DNA of 64,000 nucleotides from assembly GCF_019947135.1 (NCBI RefSeq), contig NZ_JAGSHT010000007.1, positions 186,001 through 250,000 on the forward strand. Direction: 5' to 3'. How positions within the stretch are numbered: the first letter of the stretch is position 1; each line of letters starts with the position of its first letter. Both the position numbers and the translations under genes were made by a program. A model generated the notes under the pieces. That model was not told the DNA's origin. It saw only the letters and a program-made list of their open reading frames with translations, and ran no database searches. Positions 11,001 to 18,741 of the stretch are shown one piece after another. This stretch comes from Occultella gossypii (GTDB taxonomy: Bacteria > Actinomycetota > Actinomycetes > Actinomycetales > Beutenbergiaceae).

Positions 11001-11617
11001 GCCAGCGGTCCGAGCTGACGGCGGATCTCGGTGGAGAGGTCGCTCACCCGGGCCAGGTTCGCGGCCATCGCCTCGAGCTTGCGGAGCGCCTTCTCCTTGC
11101 GCTTGCGGTGCTTGAGGACCCCAGCCGCCTCCTCGATGAAGCCGCGGCGCTCCTCGGGGCTGGCGGAGAGCACGGAGTCGAGGCGGCCCTGCCCGACGAT
11201 CACGTGCATCTCGCGGCCGAGGCCGGAGTCGGAGAGCAGGTCCTGGATGTCCAGGAGCCGGCAGCTCGATCCGTTGATGGCGTACTCGGAGCCGCCGTTG
11301 CGGAACAGGGTCCGCGAGATGGTGACCTCGGAGTACTCGATCGGCAGGGCGCCGTCGGCGTTGTCGATGGTCAGGGACACCTCGGCGCGGCCCAGCGGCG
11401 GACGGGAGGAGGTGCCGGCGAAGATGACGTCCGCCATGTTGCCGCCCCGCAGGGTCTTCGCGCCCTGCTCCCCCATCACCCAGGACAGGGCGTCCACCAC
11501 ATTGGACTTGCCCGAACCGTTGGGCCCGACCACGCAGGTGATGCCGGGTTCGAGGTGGAGCGTGGTCGCCGACGCGAAGGACTTGAATCCTCGCAGGGTC
11601 AGCGTCTTCAGGTGCAC
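8042..11617 (-). CDS. smc: Chromosome segregation protein SMC
   Basis: ATPase that compacts and segregates the chromosome together with ScpA and ScpB. The full 1191-residue architecture is present: N-terminal Walker A GPNGSGKSNVVDAL (about 32-45), a long coiled coil, a Gly-rich hinge around residues 500-640, the returning coiled coil, then the ABC signature LLSGGERSLTA (about 1090) and Walker B YVMDEVEAALDD. The start is a GTG at 11617, at the conserved beginning MHLKTLTLRGFKSF. It leads the minus-strand smc-ftsY-amtB block and is divergent from the sugar-transport operon starting at 11879. Confidence 0.97.
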   Translation of the reverse strand: MHLKTLTLRGFKSFASATTLHLEPGITCVVGPNGSGKSNVVDALSWVMGEQGAKTLRGGNMADVIFAGTSSRPPLGRAEVSLTIDNADGALPIEYSEVTISRTLFRNGGSEYAINGSSCRLLDIQDLLSDSGLGREMHVIVGQGRLDSVLSASPEERRGFIEEAAGVLKHRKRKEKALRKLEAMAANLARVSDLSTEIRRQLGPLAKQADVARRAQVVQVDLRDARARLLADDLVQLTSTLAQEVADETALRAKRAEVETAQQQARARLTDLEAAAAAAAPHLSDATEQWYRLSSLRERLRGTHTLAAERCRLLGGPVESEQSRRDPDDLDAQARRARQAEADLDTEIGKARADLEAATTERRFAEEKAAEGERALAAVHRGVADRREGLAQLTGQVGARRSRLEATEAELQRLRANLDSAVERAETAQQAFAALEQQAVGAQEGEEGLDEAHEAALATLEAATEKVRELQEAEREAEGARATWTARRDALDLSLARKDGTGSLLEGNPVPGVLGSLADVLTVEPGFENAIAAALGPLADAAAVESVEVAVDALRHVREQDAGQARLAIAAEPDGAGSLGEAPAGGRWARDLVRVEGPMAPTVARLLRGVVVVEDLRSARAALAGAPAADGAGLVVVTSDGDVLSHTDARGGSPGGPSVLEVHAAREEAQTELTAAIARAEQTRFALGPAKQAQADAKAEADLTLTALHDSDAQLAAVSEKLGQHGSALRAATAEAERVRPAIEAAEAKRTTYAAELAEIAERLQHAQREPDQAATDLEGATAARDATAAAATATRAKETDARLVLRTVEERVRAISGRAESLERAAKAERHAREVAAQRARRRAEQSRVAAAVRAGAARALEQIESSLALAHTQRQQAEDARAQRDAELTTVRADLDELSKQYSELTDVVHRDEVARAQQKLRIEQYEQRAVEELGLDPQVLVAEYGPDQLVPAVPAPGTPEDEVPEPRPYVRAEQEKRLRSAERALSLLGRVNPLALEEHAALEERHRFLTEQLNDLKKSRADLLEIVKQIDERVERVFTEAYRDTAEQFEGVFSRLFPGGDGRLILTDPENMLTTGIEVEARPPGKKVKRLSLLSGGERSLTAVALLVAIFKARPSPFYVMDEVEAALDDVNLGRLLDIFRELQEDSQLIVVTHQKRTMEIADALYGVTMRGDGVTTLISQRLHENVG

Positions 11618-11705
11618 CCCCGCAGCCTAGCGCCGGGGCCGGCCCGCGCCGTGGAGGCGCCCCCTAGACCCCGGGGCAGCCGACGCCCTAGAGTCGAGTT
11701 CGTCC

Positions 11706-11720
11706 GGACATATGGACATA
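11706..11720. repeat. Short direct repeat GGACATA in the smc / sugar-importer intergenic region
   Basis: Two copies of GGACATA at 11706-11712 and 11714-11720, one base apart (8-bp period), lie in the 261-bp divergent region. Further on, GGCATCGTCATGCC (about 11774-11787) forms a small imperfect dyad. Either could be an operator for the DeoR/LacI hybrid regulator at 17487, but no second matching copy was found. Confidence 0.25.
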
Positions 11721-11878
11721 CCACGGTCGGGGAGGACCGAAACGCACCATGCGTCACCAGGGGAACCCACAGGGGCGGCATCGTCATGCCGACGCGGGAT
11801 TCGCCCGTCACCGAACGACATCATCCACGTCCGTCCCACGATGCGCGCGCCTCGTGGTCGATTCCCGGAGGATCCAGC

Positions 11879-13294
11879 ATGAGAAGGAAGTTGGCAGCGA
11901 TCATCGCCGGCACGGCCACGGCGGCCCTGTTGCTCGGCGCCTGTGGCAACGACGGCTCGGACGATCCGACCGACGGCGGTAGCGAGGGCAGTGACGGCCC
12001 GGTCACCCTCACCATCACCCTGAACGCCATCGCGGGCGGCAAGAACGCCGCCGAGGCGGCCTGGATCGAGGACTGGGTGATCCCGGAGTTCGAGGCGGCC
12101 ATGGCCGCCGACGGCACGGACGTCACCGTGGTGTTCGAGCCGCAGGGCGTCGACGACGAGGACTACAAGACGAAGATCTCGCTCGACCTGCAGTCCGGCG
12201 GCGGCGCCGACATCATCGGCATGGACGGGATCTGGGTCGGCGAGTTCGCCGAGGCCGGCTACATCCAGCCGCTCAGCGCCGTCGGCGGCTCGGCCGTGGA
12301 GGAGTGGGAGGGCTGGGACCAGATCTCCGACGCGGTGCAGAACGCCCTCTCCTTCAACGGCGAGCGGTACGGCATCCCCCAGGGTGCGGACGGGCGGGTG
12401 CTCTACTTCAACAAGGACCTGTTCGCCGCGGCCGGGCTGCCCGAGGACTGGCAGCCGACCAGCTGGGAGGAGGTGCTCGACGCGGGCCGGGCGCTGGCGG
12501 AGTCGGGCGTGGCGATCCCGCTGCAGATCAACGCGGGCACGGCCATGGGCGAGGCCACCACCATGCAGGGGCTGCTGCCGTTGCTGGTCGGCACCGGGGC
12601 CGAGGTGTACCGCGACGACCAGTGGATCGGCGGCACCGACGAACTGCGCGACGTGCTCGAGTTCTACCGCACGATCTACGTCGACGAGCAGCTCGGTGAC
12701 GCCGTGCTCCAGCAGGAGGCCGCGGGCCGGGACACCTCGTTCGCACAGTTCGCCGCCGGGGAGATCGGGATCCTGCTCGAGGGCGACTACTTCTGGCGCT
12801 CGGTGATCAACCCGGCCGAGGGCGTCGGGACCGCACCGATGACGAACCGCGACGAGGTCGTCGGGTACACGCGGATCCCGGCGCAGGAGCCGGGCAGCGG
12901 TATCAACGGGCAGGACTTCGTGTCGATGTCCGGTGGGACCGGTCGGGTGCTGAACCCGAACAGCGACAACCCCGAGCTCGCCTGGGAGCTGCTCGCGTTC
13001 ATGAACTCCGCGGAGGCCTACGAGGCCCGCGCCGTGGACGGGCTGAACATCACCCCGCGCGCGGACGTCAACGCCGAGCTGCTCGCCAGCGACCCGATGC
13101 TGACGTTCGTCAGCGACGAGGTGCTGCCGATCACGGCCTACCGGCCCGGCCTGGCCGCCTACCCGGAGGTCTCGCTGGCACTGCAGGAGGCCACCGAGGC
13201 CGTGGTGGCCGGAGACCCGGTGGACGACGCGCTCGCGAACTACGCGGACGCCGTCGCCGGGATCGTCGGGGAGGAGAACGTCGACAATGGCTGA
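11879..13294 (+). CDS. ABC sugar transporter, substrate-binding lipoprotein
   Basis: Extracellular solute-binding protein (family 1, carbohydrate type) of 471 residues, anchored outside the membrane. The N-terminus is a lipoprotein signal: MRRK, a hydrophobic stretch, then lipobox LLGAC with the lipidated Cys near residue 22, followed by an acidic Gly/Ser/Asp linker. Typical fold signatures such as GRVLYFNKDLFAAAGLP (about 180-196) place it with oligosaccharide binders. The start has GGAGG 7 bases upstream. It is the first gene of a complete importer (two permeases, ATPase) beside a heparinase-type lyase, so its ligand is probably an oligosaccharide released by that enzyme. Confidence 0.93.
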   Translation: MRRKLAAIIAGTATAALLLGACGNDGSDDPTDGGSEGSDGPVTLTITLNAIAGGKNAAEAAWIEDWVIPEFEAAMAADGTDVTVVFEPQGVDDEDYKTKISLDLQSGGGADIIGMDGIWVGEFAEAGYIQPLSAVGGSAVEEWEGWDQISDAVQNALSFNGERYGIPQGADGRVLYFNKDLFAAAGLPEDWQPTSWEEVLDAGRALAESGVAIPLQINAGTAMGEATTMQGLLPLLVGTGAEVYRDDQWIGGTDELRDVLEFYRTIYVDEQLGDAVLQQEAAGRDTSFAQFAAGEIGILLEGDYFWRSVINPAEGVGTAPMTNRDEVVGYTRIPAQEPGSGINGQDFVSMSGGTGRVLNPNSDNPELAWELLAFMNSAEAYEARAVDGLNITPRADVNAELLASDPMLTFVSDEVLPITAYRPGLAAYPEVSLALQEATEAVVAGDPVDDALANYADAVAGIVGEENVDNG

Positions 13295-13327
13295 CGCTCA
13301 CCACCGAGGCCGACACCGGCCGGCGCG

Positions 13328-14263
13328 GTGAGCGCGATCGACGCGGCGGCGGGGCCACGGCTCCGCCGCCGCGGCCGGCGCGCGGACGACGTCGCCGGGC
13401 TCGGGCGGGTGCGCGCCGGCGTGTTCGTGGCGCCGGCACTGGCCCTGATCGGCCTGTTCCTGGTCTTCCCGGCGGTCTGGACCATCTATCTGGGCATGAC
13501 GAACTACCGGCTCACCGGCCTCGCGGCGGCGAACCCGGAGTTCGTGGGTCTGGACAACTTCGCCAGCGCACTCACCGACGACGCGTTCTGGCACTCGCTC
13601 TGGCTGACCCTGATCTTCGTGCTGGTCTCCGGGGTGATCGGGCAGACCCTGCTCGGGTTCTCGATCGCGTGGGCGCTGCGGCACGTGCGCGGGTGGGCGA
13701 AGTCGGTCATCGAGACGTTGGTGCTCGCCGCCTGGGTGGTCCCGGCGTCGGTCGCGTCGTTCCTGTGGCTGGCACTGCTCGACCGGCGTACCGGCACGCT
13801 GAACGCGCTGCTCGGCACCGAGGGCACCGCCTGGCTGATCGAGTACCCGATGGTCAGCATCATCGTGTTCAACGTGTGGGTGGGCACGGCGTTCTCGATG
13901 CTGCTGTTCTCCTCCGCGCTCGCCGCGGTGCCGCCCTCGCAGATGGAGAGCGCCCGGATGGTCGGCGCCGGCTCCTGGCAGCAGCTGCGGGACGTGGTGC
14001 TGCCGAACATCCGTGGGCACATCCTGACGAACACGCTGCTCATCACGTTGTGGACGTTCAACACGTTCACGCCGTACCTGCTCACCGCAGGTGGCCCGCG
14101 CGACGAGTCCTCGATCCTCGCGGTCTACATCTACACGACCGCGATCCCCGGCGGGCAGCTGGGCATGGGCGCCGCGATCTCGCTGATCATGCTGGGCATC
14201 AACCTCGTCATCGCGCTCGGCTACCTGCGCGTGGCCCGGGCCGCCTCGGGAGGTTCGAAGTGA
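13328..14263 (+). CDS. ABC sugar transporter permease (MalF type)
   Basis: Integral membrane permease (311 residues, six predicted helices) that pairs with the next permease to form the sugar channel. A cytosolic N-terminal extension of about 30 residues precedes the first helix (VFVAPALALIGLFLVF). The EAA coupling loop that contacts the ATPase is visible near residues 205-225 (MESARMVGAGSWQQL, then LPNIRG). GTG at 13328 is used because the binding-protein gene stops 34 bp before it. The last bases overlap the next gene (GTGA), indicating a tightly coupled operon. Confidence 0.93.
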   Translation: MSAIDAAAGPRLRRRGRRADDVAGLGRVRAGVFVAPALALIGLFLVFPAVWTIYLGMTNYRLTGLAAANPEFVGLDNFASALTDDAFWHSLWLTLIFVLVSGVIGQTLLGFSIAWALRHVRGWAKSVIETLVLAAWVVPASVASFLWLALLDRRTGTLNALLGTEGTAWLIEYPMVSIIVFNVWVGTAFSMLLFSSALAAVPPSQMESARMVGAGSWQQLRDVVLPNIRGHILTNTLLITLWTFNTFTPYLLTAGGPRDESSILAVYIYTTAIPGGQLGMGAAISLIMLGINLVIALGYLRVARAASGGSK

Positions 14264-15162
14264 CCGGCGAGCCCCTGCTGCCGCAGGCGGCCGACGCGCC
14301 GGGTCCCCGCACGGCCGCTCCCCCACCGTCGCTGGGCCGCCGGATGGTGCGGCACTACCTGTCCCGGGTGCTGTTCGTGGTGGCGATGGGCCTGGTGCTC
14401 GCGTTCTTCGCGCTGCCGATGCTGTGGCTGGTGACCGCCCCGTTCGACGCCGATCCGTCCCTCACGGTCGGCTGGCCGGACTGGACCCTGGCGAACTTCG
14501 CCCGGATCGCCGAGAACCGGTATGCCCTCGGTTCGCTGCGGAACTCGCTCGTCCTCGGCCTGGGCACCATGGCTCTGGTACTCACCCTCGGCTCGCTCGC
14601 CGCGTACGCGCTGTCCCGGGTCCGGATCCCGGGCCGGGACGGGCTGCTGTACGCGCTGCTGCTGCTCTCCTCGATCGTCACCGGCACCGCGGCGATGGTG
14701 CCGACGTTCCAGCTGATCACCCAGATCGGGCTGATCAACACCCAGATCGGGGTGATCCTCGTGCTCGCCGGCGGCGTGCTGCCGACCGTCATCTTCATCC
14801 TCAAGGACTTCATGGACTCGATCCCGAAGTCCTACGAGGAGTCCGCCCGACTGTACGGGGCGAGCCCGCTGCAGATCCTGACCCATGTGGTGGTGCCGAC
14901 GGCGCGCCCGGGGCTGGCGTTCGTGGCGGTGTGGACCGTGGTTCAGGTCTGGGGCAACTTCCTGGTGCCGTTCCTGCTGTTGCGGACCCCGGAGTCCCAG
15001 CCGGCGGCCGTGCTGATGTACACCTTCTACACCGAGGGCGGGCAGCCTGACCTGCGCCTGCTCTCGGCCTTCTCGCTCGTGTTCTCCGTCCCGGTGATCG
15101 CGATGTACTTCCTCGTCAACCGCCGGTACGGATTCCGGTTCCACGGAGGGATCAAGTCCTGA
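14260..15162 (+). CDS. ABC sugar transporter permease (MalG type)
   Basis: Second permease subunit (300 residues) with a Pro/Ala-rich cytosolic N-terminus and six predicted helices. The EAA loop reads YEESARLYGASPLQI (about 188-202) followed by VVPTARPG. I chose GTG at 14260 because it overlaps the previous stop (GTGA) and has GGGAGG about 6 bases upstream. Its stop in turn overlaps the ATPase start (TGATG). Tight overlaps on both sides support one transcript from 11879 to at least 16235. Confidence 0.93.
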   Translation: MTGEPLLPQAADAPGPRTAAPPPSLGRRMVRHYLSRVLFVVAMGLVLAFFALPMLWLVTAPFDADPSLTVGWPDWTLANFARIAENRYALGSLRNSLVLGLGTMALVLTLGSLAAYALSRVRIPGRDGLLYALLLLSSIVTGTAAMVPTFQLITQIGLINTQIGVILVLAGGVLPTVIFILKDFMDSIPKSYEESARLYGASPLQILTHVVVPTARPGLAFVAVWTVVQVWGNFLVPFLLLRTPESQPAAVLMYTFYTEGGQPDLRLLSAFSLVFSVPVIAMYFLVNRRYGFRFHGGIKS

Positions 15163-16235
15163 TGGCAGTCATCACCACCACCGCTCTGGTCAAGGAGTAC
15201 CCGGGCGGCGTCCGCGGGGTCGACGGCGTCGACGTCACCATCGCCGACGGCGAGTTCTTCGCACTGCTCGGCCCATCCGGCTGCGGCAAGACCACCCTGC
15301 TCCGCTCGATCGCGGGTCTCGAGTCGATCACCGAGGGCGCCCTCCAGATCGGCGACCGGGACGTCACCGACCTCGAGCCCGGTGAGCGGGGCGTGGCCAT
15401 GGTGTTCCAGGACTACGCGCTCTTCCCGCACATGGACGTCGCGGACAACATCGCCTACCCCCTGAAGATCAAGAGGGTCGGCAAGGGGCCCCGCCGCCAG
15501 ACGGCCACCGAGGTGGGCGACGGGCTGTCGCTGGACGGGCTGATGCAGCGACGCCCGGCTCAGCTCTCCGGCGGACAGCAGCAACGGGTCGCGCTCGCCC
15601 GGGCCGTCGCCACCCGCCCGGAGGTGCTGCTCCTGGACGAGCCCCTGTCCAACCTGGACGCCCGGTTGCGCCTCGAGGCACGCACCTTCCTGAAGGAGCT
15701 CCAGCGCGAGCTCGGCGTCACCACGGTGTTCGTGACCCACGACCAGGCGGAGGCGCTCGCCCTCGCCGACCGGATCGCGGTCATGAAGGCTGGCCGCCTG
15801 CAACAGGTGGGCACGCCACGGGAGGTGTTCTCCCGCCCGGTGAACACGTTCGTCGCGGGGTTCATCGGGTCCACGCCGATGAACCTCGTCGAGTCCGAGA
15901 CGGCCGACGGCGCGGTCCGGGTCGCCGGAGCACCGGTGCCGCTGCCGGCCGGCGCGCAGGGCCGGGTCGGCGACGGCGCCAAGGTGGTCTGGGGCGCACG
16001 TCCGGAGTACCTGAAATGGTCGACCACCCCGGTCGAGGGCGGCATCGAGGCCGAGGTGAGCGTGATCGAGAACCTCGGCGCGTCGGTGCTGGTCTCGGCG
16101 CACCGCGGCGAGACCCGGCTGCAGCTCGTCCTGGACGAGGATGACGAGCCGGCACCCGGTGACCGGGGCTGGGTCCTGCCCACGCCCCGCCGTAGCCTGC
16201 TGTTCGACTCCGAGACCACCGACCTGATCGGCTGA
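15162..16235 (+). CDS. ABC transporter ATP-binding protein (MsmK/UgpC type)
   Basis: ATPase of the sugar importer (357 residues). Walker A GPSGCGKTTLL (about 38-48), Q-loop in VFQDYALFPH, signature LSGGQQQR (about 134-141), Walker B LLLDEPLSNLDA and switch His in VTHDQAEA are all intact. A C-terminal MOBE/TOBE domain (about 240-357) is as in MalK-like proteins that can serve several importers. The second sugar importer in this window (58786-61840) has no ATPase gene, so this protein is a candidate shared subunit, though that is inference. Confidence 0.95.
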   Translation: MAVITTTALVKEYPGGVRGVDGVDVTIADGEFFALLGPSGCGKTTLLRSIAGLESITEGALQIGDRDVTDLEPGERGVAMVFQDYALFPHMDVADNIAYPLKIKRVGKGPRRQTATEVGDGLSLDGLMQRRPAQLSGGQQQRVALARAVATRPEVLLLDEPLSNLDARLRLEARTFLKELQRELGVTTVFVTHDQAEALALADRIAVMKAGRLQQVGTPREVFSRPVNTFVAGFIGSTPMNLVESETADGAVRVAGAPVPLPAGAQGRVGDGAKVVWGARPEYLKWSTTPVEGGIEAEVSVIENLGASVLVSAHRGETRLQLVLDEDDEPAPGDRGWVLPTPRRSLLFDSETTDLIG

Positions 16236-16237
16236 GC

Positions 16238-17479
16238 ATGACCCTCACCCACCGGCTGCACGTGACCATCGACGACCAGATCGAGAACCGGTACCTGCCG
16301 GTCGCCTTCGAGGTGCCGCCGGGGTCGGACTCGGTGGAGGTCCGGTTGTCCTACGACACCTCCGCCGGCGTGCTGGACCTCGGCTGCGAGGGCCCGGCCG
16401 GGTGGCGCGGCTGGTCCGGCGGCGCACGCACCCGGTTCGTGATCACGCCCACCGCGGCCACGCCCGGGTACCTGCCCGGCGAGCTCGAGGCCGGCACGTG
16501 GCACGTGATCCTCGGCCTGCACCAGCTGCCCGGCGTGGGGCTGGACGTCGTGCTCGAGGTCGACGTCCCCGCGACCGGTGCCGTCGAGACCGAACCGGCC
16601 GCCGCCGTCGGGCAGGGCGCACCGCGCGGGTCCACCCGAGACCTACCCGCACCGGACGGCCTGACCTGGTTCGCGGGCGACTTCCACGCCCACACCCTGC
16701 ACTCCGACGGCGCGGAGAGCATCGACCAGCTCGCCGCCCGGGCGGCCGCCGCGGGGCTCGACTTCCTCGCGGTCACCGACCACAACACGACCAGCCACCA
16801 CCCACATCTGCCCGGCGCCGGCGCCCGGCACTCGGTCAACCTGCTCCCGGGCCAGGAGGTCACCACCGCGCGCGGGCATGCGAACGCGTTCGGGGACATC
16901 GGCTGGATCGACTTCCGCGAGAGCGCGCAGCGGTGGGTGCACGAGGTCGCCGCCCGCGGTGGGGTGCTCTCGGTGAACCACGCCGTCGACGGCGACTGCG
17001 CCTGGCAGCACCCGCTCACCACCCTGCCGCGGGCCCTGGAACTGTGGCACATCTCGTGGTTCCGGGATCTGACCGCCTCATTCCCGTGGGCGTTCTGGGC
17101 GCGCTGGGGCGAGGTGGTTCCGATCGGCGGCTCGGACTTCCACAAGCCCGGCCAGGGCTGGACGCTCGGCACGCCGACCACATGGGTGGCCGCGCAGGAG
17201 AACACGCCGGAGTCGATCCTCGCGGGCGTGCAGGCCGGCCGGACCTCGATCAGCGTCGGGGTGCGCCCGGACGCCACACCGGACCCGCTGCACACCCCGA
17301 TGCTGCTGCGACTCGGTGAGGACCTGGTCGCGCTGGCGGCCGAGGGTTCCGTGCTCGTGGACATCGACGGGGCCCGACGGCGGATCACCGGTCCGTCGGT
17401 CACGGTCGCCTCATCCTGGGGTACCGGGCCGTACCGCCTCGAGGACCCCGACCGGCGGGTGCTGGCGATCTGCGCCTGA
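16238..17479 (+). CDS. CehA/McbA-type PHP-domain metallohydrolase
   Basis: Predicted phosphoesterase-like metal-dependent hydrolase (413 residues). An N-terminal beta-rich domain of about 135 residues precedes a PHP domain with all ligand motifs visible: FHAHTLHSDG, VTDHNT, PGQEVTTARGHANAFG, SVNHAVDG and GGSDFHKPG. CehA, an arylester hydrolase, and McbA share the family name, but no reaction can be assigned from sequence. No signal peptide is visible. It follows the ATPase stop by 2 bp, so it belongs to the importer operon and may act on an imported product. Confidence 0.85.
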   Translation: MTLTHRLHVTIDDQIENRYLPVAFEVPPGSDSVEVRLSYDTSAGVLDLGCEGPAGWRGWSGGARTRFVITPTAATPGYLPGELEAGTWHVILGLHQLPGVGLDVVLEVDVPATGAVETEPAAAVGQGAPRGSTRDLPAPDGLTWFAGDFHAHTLHSDGAESIDQLAARAAAAGLDFLAVTDHNTTSHHPHLPGAGARHSVNLLPGQEVTTARGHANAFGDIGWIDFRESAQRWVHEVAARGGVLSVNHAVDGDCAWQHPLTTLPRALELWHISWFRDLTASFPWAFWARWGEVVPIGGSDFHKPGQGWTLGTPTTWVAAQENTPESILAGVQAGRTSISVGVRPDATPDPLHTPMLLRLGEDLVALAAEGSVLVDIDGARRRITGPSVTVASSWGTGPYRLEDPDRRVLAICA

Positions 17480-17486
17480 GCGTCGC

Positions 17487-18593
17487 TCAGATCGTCGTGG
17501 ACGCACGTATCCGCAGCGTCGGCAGCAGCACCTGCCGGCGCGGGCTCAGGGCCTGCTCCCCCGGTGCGTCCCGCTCCGCGAACCGGTCGGCGCACATGCG
17601 CACGGCGAGGCGTCCGAGATCGCGCTTGGGCGGCGCGACGGCCGTGAGCGGAACGGCGGCGTCCGCGGCGCGCTCGTCGTCATAGGCGACGATCGCCAGG
17701 TCCTCCGGCACCCGCAGTCCCGCCGCCGGCGCGGCGTCGGCGAGGTCGACGGCCTCGTGGTCGGAGAGCACCACGACGGCGCTCACGCCGGCCGCGCGAA
17801 CCGAGTCCAGGACGTCGCGCAGGCTCCGGGCGTACTCCGCGCCGGTGCCCGGGCCGACGGTGTGTTCGAACGTCAGCACCGACGGACCCGCCTCCTCGCG
17901 AGCGAGCGCCATCCCGGCGCGCAGCCACGGTCCGGTGGGATTGTGTCTGCGCATGGCGAGCCCGATCCTGCGGTGCCCGAGGGCGATCAGGTGACGCATG
18001 GCCGCGGCCATCCCGAGTGCGTGGTCGGTATGCACGGACTCGATGCCGGAGAACGGATCGGGCACCTCGCGCTCGATCAGCACCACCGGCATCCGGGCGT
18101 CGGCGAGCAGGCGATAGATGCGGGCGTCCGCGGACTGCGTCCGTGCCGGCGTGACGAGCAGGGCGTCCACGCCGCGCGCGAGCATCCGCTCGACCAGGGT
18201 CACCTCGTCATCCCTGGAGTAGTCGGACACCCCGAGCAGGAGCCGGAGCCCGAGCCGGTCCGCCTCGTCGTGGGCGCCGTCCACGACAGCACGGTAGTAG
18301 TAGTCCCGCGCGGGCACGACGATCCCGACCAGGGCACCCTCGCCGTCGTGAGCCGTCTCGCGCGCACTGCGAGCGCTGCGAGCACGCGACCGTGTCGGAG
18401 CGGCCCGGGCAGGCTCGCGAATCGCACCACCACGCACCCGGCGTGATGGCGGCGAGGAGGCGACCACCGAGGCCAGGTCGCGCCGGATCGTGATCACGCT
18501 GACGTCGAACCTCGCGGCGAGCTCGCGAACCTCCACGGCGCCGCTGGCAATGAGTTCCGCAGCGATGCGGGCACGGCGTTCCTCGGTGAGCAC
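17487..18593 (-). CDS. Transcriptional regulator with DeoR-type HTH and LacI-type sensor
   Basis: Likely local repressor of the polysaccharide locus (368 residues). Residues 1-55 form a DeoR-type winged helix (EERRARIAAELIASG, then VRELAARFDVSVITIRRDL). A basic linker leads to a periplasmic-binding-protein-like sensor (about 88-355) as in LacI/GalR (GIVVPARDYYY, HTDHALGMAAAMRHLIALGH, AIVAYDD). The GTG start has a GGGGGG-type ribosome binding site. It is convergent with the importer operon and divergent from the lyase at 18742, a common position for a sugar-responsive regulator. The effector is unknown. Confidence 0.88.
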   Translation of the reverse strand: MLTEERRARIAAELIASGAVEVRELAARFDVSVITIRRDLASVVASSPPSRRVRGGAIREPARAAPTRSRARSARSARETAHDGEGALVGIVVPARDYYYRAVVDGAHDEADRLGLRLLLGVSDYSRDDEVTLVERMLARGVDALLVTPARTQSADARIYRLLADARMPVVLIEREVPDPFSGIESVHTDHALGMAAAMRHLIALGHRRIGLAMRRHNPTGPWLRAGMALAREEAGPSVLTFEHTVGPGTGAEYARSLRDVLDSVRAAGVSAVVVLSDHEAVDLADAAPAAGLRVPEDLAIVAYDDERAADAAVPLTAVAPPKRDLGRLAVRMCADRFAERDAPGEQALSPRRQVLLPTLRIRASTTI

Positions 18594-18701
18594 CCCCCAG
18601 GAATAGCGGGTCGGGGGCCCCCGCGCAACGTGACCGGTTCTGATCGCTTCTCCGCAACTGCTGGACCGGGCCGATCATGCGGGGCGACGCTGAGCGCCGT
18701 T

Positions 18702-18719
18702 CGATGTAACGACGCATCG
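18702..18719. promoter_or_regulatory. Possible operator upstream of the lyase gene
   Basis: Inverted arms CGATG and CATCG separated by 8 bases lie 23-40 bp upstream of the lyase GTG, within the 148-bp divergent region shared with the hybrid regulator. The position fits a repressor site, but the arms are only 5 bp long, so this is a weak call. Confidence 0.3.
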
Positions 18720-18741
18720 TCTGGAGCAACGGAGGCTTCGA

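Noticed and set aside
9122-11878. Plus-strand open frame antisense to smc continuing into the sugar-binding lipoprotein
   Set aside because: Only the part from 11879 shows a ribosome binding site, signal peptide and family similarity; the upstream part mirrors smc codons.
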